This document shows positions 1-5,161 of a DNA stretch of 5,825 bases, piece by piece. The notes beneath the pieces are model-generated. The model had not been told where the DNA came from and did not search any database. It saw nothing but the letters and a program-made list of their open reading frames with translations. The position numbers and the translations under genes were made by a program. Source of the DNA: an uncultured Methylophilus sp. (GTDB taxonomy: Bacteria; Pseudomonadota; Gammaproteobacteria; Burkholderiales; Methylophilaceae); the NCBI GenBank assembly GCA_936943315.1, contig CAKZJM010000190.1:1-5825 (forward strand). The letters run 5' to 3'. Positions within the stretch are counted from its first letter, which is position 1, and the number at the start of each line of letters is the position of its first letter.

Positions 1-855
1 CTGTTAAGCCGCGCGCAGGTGTTTGTCTTAAACGCATTGACTGAAGCAGAGCTGGCAGAACTCCTCGAAAGGGCGCGGCTCAAGGTCGCGCCGCAAGTCA
101 CGCTCACCGACGAAGTGCAAGAACAGGTGCTGGCCTACGCTGACGGCGATGCCAGACGCTTGCTCAACTTTGCCGAAGGCTTGTTGAATGGCGCCCTGGC
201 TGGCAATATCAGCAGTATAGACGAAACCTTTTTGCAGTCCACCATGGCCAGCAAGCTGCGCCGCTTTGATAAAGGCGGCGAAGCGTTTTATGATCAGATC
301 TCAGCCTTGCATAAATCAGTACGCGGCTCTAACCCCGATGCGGCGTTGTATTGGTTTATGCGCATGCTGGATGGCGGGGCAGATCCGCTATACCTTGCAC
401 GCAGGATTATTCGCATGGCTTGGGAAGACATTGGCCTGGCAGATCCGCGCGCCATGCAAATCGCCAATGATGCCGCAGTGACATTCGAGCGCCTGGGCAG
501 CCCAGAAGGCGAGCTGGCACTTGCGCAAGCCGTGATTTACCTGGCTGTGGCCGCCAAGAGCAATGCCGGGTATATGGCCTATAACCATGCTAAGGCATTT
601 GTGGCGCAAGATAAATCACGCAACGTGCCCTTGCATTTAAGAAACGCCCCGACCAAACTTATGAAGGCACTCGACTACGGCAAAGAATACCGTTACGCAC
701 ATAATGAGCCAGGGGCTTATGCCGCAGGCGAAAATTATTTCCCTGACGATTTGCCGCCACAACAGTTTTACCAACCCACACCGCGCGGTTTGGAAGGTAA
801 AATAGGCGAAAAATTACAGCACCTGAAAGAACTGGATAAAAAGGCGAAAAAATAA
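1..855 (+). CDS. rarA: Replication-associated recombination protein A, 3' part (5' end outside window)
   Basis: This is the C-terminal 284 residues of RarA (also called MgsA), an AAA+ ATPase of the clamp-loader/Mgs1-WRNIP1 family that acts at stalled replication forks. The frame is open from base 1 (LLSRAQVFVLNALT), so the GTG at 19 is an internal Val and not a start. The AAA+ P-loop and Walker B lie upstream, outside the window; roughly the first 150 residues are missing by comparison with the usual length of about 440. What remains is the sensor-2/lid segment (GDARRLLNFAE) and then the family's C-terminal tetramerisation region. Its hallmark strings are FYDQISALHKSVRGS, LYWFMRMLDGGADPLYLARR, EDIGLADPRA, LGSPEGELALAQAVIYLA, LHLRNAPTKLMK and YRYAHNEPGAYAAGENYFP. 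The Lys-rich tail ends in TAA at 853-855. The order rarA-serS is common in proteobacteria, often with lolA upstream. Identification is very secure. Confidence 0.97.
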   Translation: MLSRAQVFVLNALTEAELAELLERARLKVAPQVTLTDEVQEQVLAYADGDARRLLNFAEGLLNGALAGNISSIDETFLQSTMASKLRRFDKGGEAFYDQISALHKSVRGSNPDAALYWFMRMLDGGADPLYLARRIIRMAWEDIGLADPRAMQIANDAAVTFERLGSPEGELALAQAVIYLAVAAKSNAGYMAYNHAKAFVAQDKSRNVPLHLRNAPTKLMKALDYGKEYRYAHNEPGAYAAGENYFPDDLPPQQFYQPTPRGLEGKIGEKLQHLKELDKKAKK

Positions 856-859
856 TCAT

Positions 860-941
860 CCGCCGTTGAACGCCAATAAACGCAGATATGATCCATTCTA
901 AAAAAGAATTTTTATCGGCGTTTATCAGCGTGTATCGGCGG
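860..941. repeat. Long imperfect inverted repeat built of about 10-bp units, between rarA and serS
   Basis: The left arm (860-888) and the reverse complement of the right arm (913-941) match at 23 of 29 positions by hand alignment; the arms end in CCGCCG and CGGCGG. Each arm is itself a run of three 10-base units: TATCGGCGTT, TATCAGCGTG, TATCGGCGGT on the right, and TATCTGCGTT, TATTGGCGTT, CAACGGCGGA on the left when read on the minus strand. The centre holds a small A/T hairpin, ATTCT-AAAAA-AGAAT (895-909), followed by five T. It starts 4 bases after the rarA stop and ends 19 bases before the serS start. The style is that of dispersed intergenic repeats in proteobacteria. It could terminate rarA transcription or be a folded leader ahead of serS; neither role is shown. 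Confidence 0.75.
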
Positions 942-960
942 TAAATATTAGAAAGACAAT

Positions 961-2232
961 ATGTTAGACATACAACAACTTAGAAATGATTTGGATCACG
1001 TGGTCGCTCGTTTGGCGGCGCGTAAGTTTGCCTTCCCGGCGGAAGAATTTAAAGCGCTGGAAGCTCAGCGTAAAACCATCCAGACCAATACCGAAAATTT
1101 GCAGGCCAAACGTAATACAGCTTCCAAACAAATCGGTATCGCAAAATCCAAAGGCGAGGATGCCAGTGCGATTTTGGCGGAAGTGGCGGGCCTGGGTGAT
1201 GAGTTAAAAGCGGCTGAAGCGCAGCTGAATGACGTTCAGGCCAAAATACAGGCGCTGATGCTGAATGTGCCTAATTTGCCACATGAAAGTGTGCCTGTCG
1301 GCCAAGATGAAACACAAAATGTGGAAGCGCGCCGTTGGGGCACACCACGCCAGTTTGATTTTGCAGTGAAAGACCACGCTGACGTTGGTGCGCCGCTGGG
1401 CTTGGATTTTGACACTGGCGCCAAGTTATCCGGTGCGCGTTTTACCTTGATGAAAGGCCAGATCGCCAAGCTGCACCGTGCGATTGCGCAATTTATGCTG
1501 GATACGCAAACGGAAAAGCATGGTTACACCGAGTGCTATACGCCGTATATGGTCAACCGCGAGACTCTGGTAGGCACTGGCCAGTTGCCCAAGTTTGAAG
1601 AAGATTTGTTTTCTACGCCGCATAATGACAGCAAACTTTACCTGATCCCAACTTCTGAGGTCACCTTGACCAATACTGTGCGTGACGAAATTGTGGCGTC
1701 AGATACTTTGCCGATCAAGCTCACTGCGCATACGCCATGCTTCCGTTCAGAAGCGGGCTCTTACGGTAAAGATACCAAGGGCATCATACGCCAGCACCAG
1801 TTTGATAAAGTCGAAATGGTGCAGATCGTGCATCCTGAAACCAGTTACCAGGCGCTCGAAGAAATGGTCGGCCATGCCGAAGCGATTTTGCAGGCGCTGG
1901 AACTCCCTTATCGCGTGGTCTCGCTGTGTACGGGGGATATGGGCTTTGGTGCCGCTAAAACCTATGACCTCGAAGTCTGGTTGCCAGCACAAAATACCTA
2001 CCGCGAGATTTCTTCGGTCTCTAACTGCGAAGCCTTCCAGGCGCGCCGTTTGCAAGCGCGTTTCCGAAATGCCGCAGGCAAGACTGAGTTGCTGCATACC
2101 TTAAATGGCTCCGGCCTGGCGGTGGGCCGTACGCTGGTGGCTGTACTTGAGAATAACCAGAATGCCGATGGGAGCGTGACAATTCCTAAAGCGCTGCAAT
2201 CTTATATGGGCGGCAAGACCCTGCTTGGTTAA
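961..2232 (+). CDS. serS: Seryl-tRNA synthetase
   Basis: Cytoplasmic class II aminoacyl-tRNA synthetase that activates serine with ATP and charges tRNA-Ser (and tRNA-Sec where present). The 423 residues match the usual bacterial length (about 430 in E. coli). The N-terminal tRNA-binding arm, residues about 28-105, is a long heptad-rich antiparallel coiled coil. The catalytic core follows: the serine-recognising TSE motif (231-233), motif 2 with FRSEAGSYGKDTKG and RQHQFDKVE (261-285), the SSVSNCEAFQARR segment (351-363), and motif 3 GSGLAVGRTLVAVLENNQ (383-400) with its invariant Arg. Nothing essential is missing. The ATG at 961 gives the family N-terminus MLDIQQLRND. The ribosome site is weak (AGAAAGA, 950-956). 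The gene ends at a strong hairpin terminator and starts just after the inverted repeat, so it may be transcribed alone or by read-through from rarA. Confidence 0.99.
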   Translation: MLDIQQLRNDLDHVVARLAARKFAFPAEEFKALEAQRKTIQTNTENLQAKRNTASKQIGIAKSKGEDASAILAEVAGLGDELKAAEAQLNDVQAKIQALMLNVPNLPHESVPVGQDETQNVEARRWGTPRQFDFAVKDHADVGAPLGLDFDTGAKLSGARFTLMKGQIAKLHRAIAQFMLDTQTEKHGYTECYTPYMVNRETLVGTGQLPKFEEDLFSTPHNDSKLYLIPTSEVTLTNTVRDEIVASDTLPIKLTAHTPCFRSEAGSYGKDTKGIIRQHQFDKVEMVQIVHPETSYQALEEMVGHAEAILQALELPYRVVSLCTGDMGFGAAKTYDLEVWLPAQNTYREISSVSNCEAFQARRLQARFRNAAGKTELLHTLNGSGLAVGRTLVAVLENNQNADGSVTIPKALQSYMGGKTLLG

Positions 2233-2252
2233 TAGATTCAATCGCTGTTTTT

Positions 2253-2284
2253 AAAATGCCTTGGTTGATAGCCAAGGCATTTTT
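2253..2284 (+). terminator. Intrinsic terminator of serS
   Basis: A perfect 12-bp stem, AAAATGCCTTGG (2253-2264) with CCAAGGCATTTT (2272-2283), closes a 7-base loop TTGATAG and runs directly into T residues. It begins 20 bases after the serS stop. The A-tract in front of the stem gives the opposite strand a T-run as well, so it could work both ways, though no gene converges on it. A close relative in reverse orientation lies at 2775-2805. Confidence 0.92.
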
Positions 2285-2300
2285 ACTTCTAACTAGTATG

Positions 2301-2372
2301 TGTGACATGGCATCAATTGTTGCGATCAATGACTCAGAAAATTGTACTTATTATCAGAAACCGCATGTCACA
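2301..2372. repeat. Spaced 9-bp inverted repeat TGTGACATG / CATGTCACA
   Basis: TGTGACATG at 2301-2309 is matched exactly by its reverse complement CATGTCACA at 2364-2372, with 54 bases between. The core GTGACAT recurs at 2433-2439. Such spacing is long for a simple hairpin and suggests paired protein-binding half-sites or coincidence in AT-rich DNA; function unknown. Confidence 0.45.
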
Positions 2373-2405
2373 AAAATTTCATGCAACTTTACCTAACTCC
2401 TAAGT

Positions 2406-2419
2406 ACATACGTGTATGT
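2406..2419. promoter_or_regulatory. Operator-like palindrome ACATAC-GT-GTATGT
   Basis: Perfect 6-bp arms around a 2-base centre (2412-2413), 65 bases ahead of the small gene's start. The size fits a site for a dimeric helix-turn-helix regulator. It overlaps the left half (2416-2421) of the ATGTCA/TGACAT pair that ends at 2439, so the two are alternative foldings or binding arrangements. No regulator family is identified. Confidence 0.4.
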
Positions 2420-2439
2420 CATTCACAGAAAAGTGACAT
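2416..2439. promoter_or_regulatory. ATGTCA / TGACAT inverted pair
   Basis: ATGTCA (2416-2421) and TGACAT (2434-2439) are exact reverse complements with 12 bases between them. An alternative inner stem, TCAC (2423-2426) with GTGA (2433-2436), overlaps it. The same six-base word is part of the spaced pair at 2301-2372, giving four occurrences (both orientations) in about 140 bases. This is consistent with repeated binding sites for one regulator; that is inference. Confidence 0.35.
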
Positions 2440-2446
2440 TGGTATG

Positions 2447-2465
2447 ACAAATTTATGAAATTTGT
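2447..2465 (+). promoter_or_regulatory. Perfect palindrome ACAAATTT-ATG-AAATTTGT just upstream of the ribosome site
   Basis: Two perfect 8-bp arms (2447-2454 and 2458-2465) flank a 3-base centre, ending 5 bases before the AGGAG ribosome site of the small gene. It could be an operator overlapping the promoter or start of transcription. It is less likely to be a stable RNA hairpin, because the stem is almost all A/T and the loop is only 3 bases. Confidence 0.5.
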
Positions 2466-2470
2466 TAAAC

Positions 2471-2475
2471 AGGAG
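2471..2475 (+). promoter_or_regulatory. Shine-Dalgarno site of the small gene
   Basis: AGGAG lies 8 bases before the ATG at 2484. It is the strongest ribosome site of the plus-strand genes here and supports both the reality and the start of the short gene. Confidence 0.85.
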
Positions 2476-2483
2476 CTGAGATC

Positions 2484-2759
2484 ATGAAAAAATCACCACG
2501 TTTTATCCCTTTAGTACTGTTCATTTTTTCCGCCAGCGTGCAATCCACCCCGTTTGACGCAGGCAATGGTAAACAAGGTTTTAAGTTGACTTGCAGTGAA
2601 TTCAACAGCAGTTTAGAGGAGTGCAAAACCAAAGCCAAAGACCTATGCGCCAGTGATTTCAAGTTGGTGGAACATCATGTGCTAGATCACCCGGATTCGG
2701 GGGATGGTTTTTATATGCCAACAGAACACCATTTGGTGGTTGAGTGTAACAAAACTTAA
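2484..2759 (+). CDS. Small exported four-cysteine protein of unknown function
   Basis: A 91-residue protein I do not recognise. It opens with a typical Sec signal peptide: Lys2-Lys3-Ser-Pro-Arg, a hydrophobic core at about 7-18, and probable cleavage after Ser21 (VQS|TPFD), leaving about 70 residues in the periplasm or outside. There is no lipobox Cys. The mature part has exactly four cysteines (C37, C47, C55, C88), spacing C-x9-C-x7-C-x32-C, which would allow two disulphides. It also has several His (H64, H65, H69, H82, H83), the pairs H64-H65 and H82-H83 being a possible but unproven metal site. Good AGGAG ribosome site, its own terminator, and signal peptide plus Cys pattern all argue for a real gene. 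It is a single-gene unit between serS and the convergent mltF. The overall pattern (Cys, short helix with Cys, LC, then a beta-like LVVEC end) resembles other small uncharacterised proteobacterial periplasmic proteins, but I assign no family. Confidence 0.82.
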   Translation: MKKSPRFIPLVLFIFSASVQSTPFDAGNGKQGFKLTCSEFNSSLEECKTKAKDLCASDFKLVEHHVLDHPDSGDGFYMPTEHHLVVECNKT

Positions 2760-2772
2760 GGGTCTGAATTTT

Positions 2773-4239
2773 TTAAGATGCCCTAGCCAACAACCAGGGC
2801 ATTTTCATTTCTGCAATCTTATAAGGGTCCACGCCAGGGTCGTAAGCCGGGAAGTATTTCTGCATGATCTGGTAATAGCTTCTAACCAGCTCAGTGTAAA
2901 TCACAGGCGCGCCACAGCTACAGTAACCATGTTTGGCATTAACGTAATAGGCGGGGTCGTTGAGCAACTGGTAACCACGTTTCACATCGGCCCAGCTGTC
3001 GGGATTCAGGCCGAGACGTTGCGCGATAATCCGTGCATCTTCGAGATGGCCGACGCCGTTGTTATAGGCCGCCAGCGTCATAAACGTCCGGTCAGGCTCG
3101 GGGATGCGCGTGGGGATGCGGTCTTTCATCCATAACAAGAACTTGGCGCCAGCCATGACGCTTTGTTTAGGATCCAGCCGGTCAGAGACGTTCATCATGT
3201 TGGCGGTCTGCTCTGTCAGCATCATGAGTCCGCGCACATTGGTCGGTGAAGTGCTGTAGTTATCCCAGTGCGATTCCTGGTAACTGAGCGCCGCCAGTAA
3301 TCGCCAGTCGATGTCGGTGATTTCCTGCGCGTTTTTGAATAGCCGGATATATTTGGGTAACAGCGTTTGCGATTTGCTCAAAAAAGCGGTGACATCCACT
3401 TGTTTCAAGCGCTTGGTATGGCCGTGGTAGCGGTCCATCAGATTACGCAAGGTGCCATCTTTTTCAATCTGCTTGAAAAACACTTCCACTTGTTTAAGCC
3501 GCTCTTCGCCATGCAGCTTGTTCAGGGCCCAGGCGATTTTATCTGTCTGGCCCAGCATCATGCCTGCATCCAGTTGCGGATAGTTGTATTGCATCATGGA
3601 AATCAGGTGATTATCCGCCACGGTAAAATCAATCTCGTTACGTGCCACAGCTTCAATCAGCTGCTCAGAGCTGAGCTTGTCGGTTTCGCGCCAGGTCAAG
3701 GCGGGCAGCTTGGACTGCAATTCACGCATACGTTCCACAAAGCTCGTGCTTCTGGGCAGCACGATGCGTTTCTGCAAGAGCGCTTCTGCAGTATTGGGCT
3801 CGCTATTCTTATCGCGGTTAAATACCACCATAGACTGCACCTGGTTGAAGGCCGGGCCAAACAATACCTGGCGTTTACGTGCAGGCGTGATGCTAATATC
3901 TGCCGCCGCAATATCCGCATCGCCCTTGAGCAGGGTGGGGAATACCTTGGAAAAGCTGTCTACCACGATAAACTCGAGTTTATACGGCGGCCCTAAAAAC
4001 TCTACAAACCGTTTCGCCAGATCATACTCCAGCCCGGCATAGTTATTCTGGCTGTCAATAAAATAAGTGTCTGGGCTGTTGATGGTGACAAAGCGGATGG
4101 TGTAAGGGTCTGGCTTGGGCTTAGACCGTGCCAGATGTTTAGAGGCGTTATTATCGCTGCAGGAAAGTAGCCCCGCACATAAGACGGCCAACAGCAGGGT
4201 GGGCCATATGCGTGCAGGCTTGCTTGAAGAAAACAACAT
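2773..4239 (-). CDS. mltF: Membrane-bound lytic murein transglycosylase F (lipoprotein)
   Basis: Outer-membrane-anchored enzyme that cleaves the MurNAc-GlcNAc bond of peptidoglycan, releasing 1,6-anhydromuropeptides. At 488 residues it is slightly shorter than E. coli MltF (518). The signal peptide ends in a lipobox LLSC with Cys27; the +2 residue is Ser, not Asp, so outer-membrane sorting is expected. Residues about 46-275 form a solute-binding-protein family 3 domain (GLEYDLAKRF, GDADIAAADISITPAR). Residues about 300-465 form the SLT domain: catalytic Glu322 in SYQESHWD, then SPTNVRGLMMLT (331-342), LAAYNNGVGH (389-398) and NPDSWADVK (412-420), all close to MltF. One oddity is GYCSCGAP (438-445), with a CxC where E. 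coli has GYARGHEA. The ATG at 4237-4239 follows the rpiA stop by 11 bases and has no clear Shine-Dalgarno, suggesting translational coupling. The last codons lie in a terminator hairpin. Confidence 0.95.
   Translation of the reverse strand: MLFSSSKPARIWPTLLLAVLCAGLLSCSDNNASKHLARSKPKPDPYTIRFVTINSPDTYFIDSQNNYAGLEYDLAKRFVEFLGPPYKLEFIVVDSFSKVFPTLLKGDADIAAADISITPARKRQVLFGPAFNQVQSMVVFNRDKNSEPNTAEALLQKRIVLPRSTSFVERMRELQSKLPALTWRETDKLSSEQLIEAVARNEIDFTVADNHLISMMQYNYPQLDAGMMLGQTDKIAWALNKLHGEERLKQVEVFFKQIEKDGTLRNLMDRYHGHTKRLKQVDVTAFLSKSQTLLPKYIRLFKNAQEITDIDWRLLAALSYQESHWDNYSTSPTNVRGLMMLTEQTANMMNVSDRLDPKQSVMAGAKFLLWMKDRIPTRIPEPDRTFMTLAAYNNGVGHLEDARIIAQRLGLNPDSWADVKRGYQLLNDPAYYVNAKHGYCSCGAPVIYTELVRSYYQIMQKYFPAYDPGVDPYKIAEMKMPWLLARAS
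2775..2805 (+). terminator. Hairpin terminator of the small gene, embedded in the 3' end of mltF
   Basis: Left arm 2775-2786 (AAGATGCCCTAG) pairs with right arm 2794-2805 (CCAGGGCATTTT) around a 7-base loop, with one G-U and one A-C non-Watson-Crick position; a 7-bp core ATGCCCT/AGGGCAT is perfect. T-rich ATTTTCATTT follows on the plus strand, so it fits a terminator for the small gene, whose stop is 15 bases upstream. On the minus strand the same hairpin encodes the last residues of MltF and lacks a T-tract, so it is a weaker terminator for the rpiA-mltF transcript. It is the reverse-orientation relative of the serS terminator at 2253-2283. Confidence 0.75.
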
Positions 4240-4250
4240 AAGCGCGGTGA

Positions 4251-4925
4251 TTAAACGCGAGTCTCTATGTGGCCTTGGTCTGCAATCAGGATAGTGCCTG
4301 CGAGCTTGGCAAAAATGCCATGTTCGACCACACCGGGCACGTTATTGAGTAAGGCATTCAAGGCATGCGCATCGAGGCTGGCCTCAAAACGCATATCCAG
4401 TACCAGGCTGCCATGGCTAGTGATAGACAAACCATCTTTAGCCGCATTGGGGCGCAAATCACCCACGCCACCAAGGGCTTCGATGCTGCGTTTAGCCGCC
4501 TGCCAGGCAAATGGCATCACTTCAATTGGAATCGGGTAATTCGTGCCTATGCGATCCACCAGTTTGCTTTTGTCCGCCACCACAATAAATTGTTTGGCCG
4601 CTTTAGCCAGCAGTTTTTCCATGACTAAATCGTAGCCCCGGCCTTTGAGCAGCGTGTTGTCAGGCGTGATTTCGTCGGCACCATCCACATACAGGTCAAT
4701 CTGGCTCAGCTGAGATAAGCTCAATACGGTGAGCCCGGCTGATTGCGCCTTGATCATGCTGATGTTTGAACTGGCCACCGTGGTCACGCGTAATTGTTCA
4801 GTCTTTTGGCGTTCGGCCAGAGCCTCAATAAAGTAATTGGCTGTGGACCCCGTGCCCAATCCTACGATCATGTCATGTTGTACGTAGCTGGCAGCTTCCA
4901 GCGCGACGGCTTGTTTGTCGTTCAT
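4251..4925 (-). CDS. rpiA: Ribose-5-phosphate isomerase A
   Basis: Cytoplasmic enzyme interconverting ribose 5-phosphate and ribulose 5-phosphate in the non-oxidative pentose phosphate pathway. In a methylotroph it would also help regenerate ribulose 5-phosphate as formaldehyde acceptor (inference). The 224 residues fit the family (219 in E. coli). Visible motifs are the phosphate-binding loop GLGTGSTAN (22-30), the SSN segment (52-54), and the active-site block DGADE (81-85) plus LKGRG (93-97). Asp81, Asp84, Lys94 and Glu103 fall at the same numbers as the catalytic residues of E. coli RpiA. After Lys94 the sequence reads GRGYDLVMEK where many homologues have a Gly-rich GGGALxREK; this looks like a subfamily variant, since the acid-base residues are kept. 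It is the first gene of a minus-strand pair with mltF and is divergent from mfd. Confidence 0.97.
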   Translation of the reverse strand: MNDKQAVALEAASYVQHDMIVGLGTGSTANYFIEALAERQKTEQLRVTTVASSNISMIKAQSAGLTVLSLSQLSQIDLYVDGADEITPDNTLLKGRGYDLVMEKLLAKAAKQFIVVADKSKLVDRIGTNYPIPIEVMPFAWQAAKRSIEALGGVGDLRPNAAKDGLSITSHGSLVLDMRFEASLDAHALNALLNNVPGVVEHGIFAKLAGTILIADQGHIETRV

Positions 4926-4931
4926 ATATTG

Positions 4932-4937
4932 TTCTCC
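4932..4937 (-). promoter_or_regulatory. Shine-Dalgarno site of rpiA
   Basis: On the minus strand GGAGAA ends 6 bases before the ATG at 4925-4923. This confirms the start and contrasts with mltF downstream, which has no such site. Confidence 0.85.
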
Positions 4938-4988
4938 GTGCTGGTGTGGTGCACTTCTATCTAAAGTTCGCAGGCCAGTGAATCAGTT

Positions 4989-5002
4989 TGGACAAGTGTC
5001 CA
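4989..5002. promoter_or_regulatory. Operator-like palindrome TGGACA-AG-TGTCCA in the rpiA-mfd gap
   Basis: Perfect 6-bp arms with a 2-base centre, 63 bases upstream of the rpiA start and 159 bases upstream of mfd. Its distance from rpiA suits control of rpiA-mltF by a dimeric regulator, but I found no convincing promoter boxes beside it. The binding protein is unknown. Confidence 0.42.
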
Positions 5003-5065
5003 TGCGGATATGGCAACTTGTATAGAGGCACGCGATCTTTCATTTGTTCGCTCGGGCGTCAGCAG

Positions 5066-5078
5066 ACTGACTGTCAGT
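5066..5078. promoter_or_regulatory. Palindrome ACTGAC-T-GTCAGT overlapping the mfd promoter
   Basis: Perfect 6-bp arms around a single central T, sitting on the probable -35 element and the start of the spacer of the TATAAT promoter. Protein bound here would be expected to hinder RNA polymerase. It does not match the LexA pattern CTGT-N8-ACAG. Confidence 0.42.
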
Positions 5079-5097
5079 GGACGCTTGCAGTTATAAT
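5067..5097 (+). promoter_or_regulatory. Candidate sigma-70 promoter of mfd
   Basis: A perfect TATAAT -10 box lies at 5092-5097. The best -35 is CTGACT (5067-5072), four of six consensus bases but with a long 19-base spacer, so activity may depend mainly on the -10 box or on a regulator. Transcription would start near 5104, giving a leader of about 58 bases. TTATAA (5091-5096) is self-complementary, but the site is far (about 165 bases) from rpiA, so I assign it to mfd. Confidence 0.6.
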
Positions 5098-5161
5098 AAC
5101 AAACTCGGCAGATTCGCCAAGAAATACTCGTCTAACCTGAGCAATAAGATTCTAATTTTTT

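Larger units (their letters stand above)
2285..2483. other. AT-rich gap upstream of the small secreted-protein gene, rich in palindromes
   Basis: About 200 bases without a plausible gene on either strand. Visible structure, each listed separately where distinct: a far-spaced 9-bp inverted pair, a 14-bp palindrome, a TGACAT/ATGTCA pair, a 19-bp palindrome next to the ribosome site, and the ribosome site itself. The word GTGACAT occurs at 2302-2308 and 2433-2439 and inverted at 2365-2371. I could not pick a convincing sigma-70 promoter. The region must hold the promoter of the small gene, because the serS terminator separates it from serS. Confidence 0.7.

Noticed and set aside
19..21. GTG as the start of rarA
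   Set aside because: The frame is open to base 1 and the residues before it (LLSRAQ) match the family's conserved SALLSR-type segment, so the gene simply starts outside the window.
1682..2104. Open 140-codon frame inside serS in another frame, and a 116-codon frame opposite it
   Set aside because: Both overlap the conserved catalytic core of serS, and their compositions (Arg/Ser/Cys-rich) are typical of out-of-frame translation.
2301..2316. Possible CRP site beginning TGTGA
   Set aside because: The second half-site after six bases reads ATCAA and not TCACA, so the palindrome required for CRP is missing.
2317..2329. Possible FNR-like site TTGTT-GCG-ATCAA
   Set aside because: The half-sites are 3 apart, not 4, and the left half differs from TTGAT, so it does not fit the FNR consensus.
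2285..2483. Small RNA gene in the gap after serS
   Set aside because: No intrinsic terminator (GC-rich stem plus T-run) closes any candidate transcript within the gap, and the palindromes are A/T-rich.
2465..2662. 65-codon minus-strand frame opposite the small secreted-protein gene
   Set aside because: The plus-strand gene has the ribosome site, signal peptide and terminator; the antisense frame has none.
3367..3996. Open 209-codon frame on the plus strand opposite mltF
   Set aside because: It lies wholly antisense to mltF, whose motifs and catalytic residues are clear. The predicted peptide has no recognisable domain or ribosome site and looks like a codon-bias shadow.
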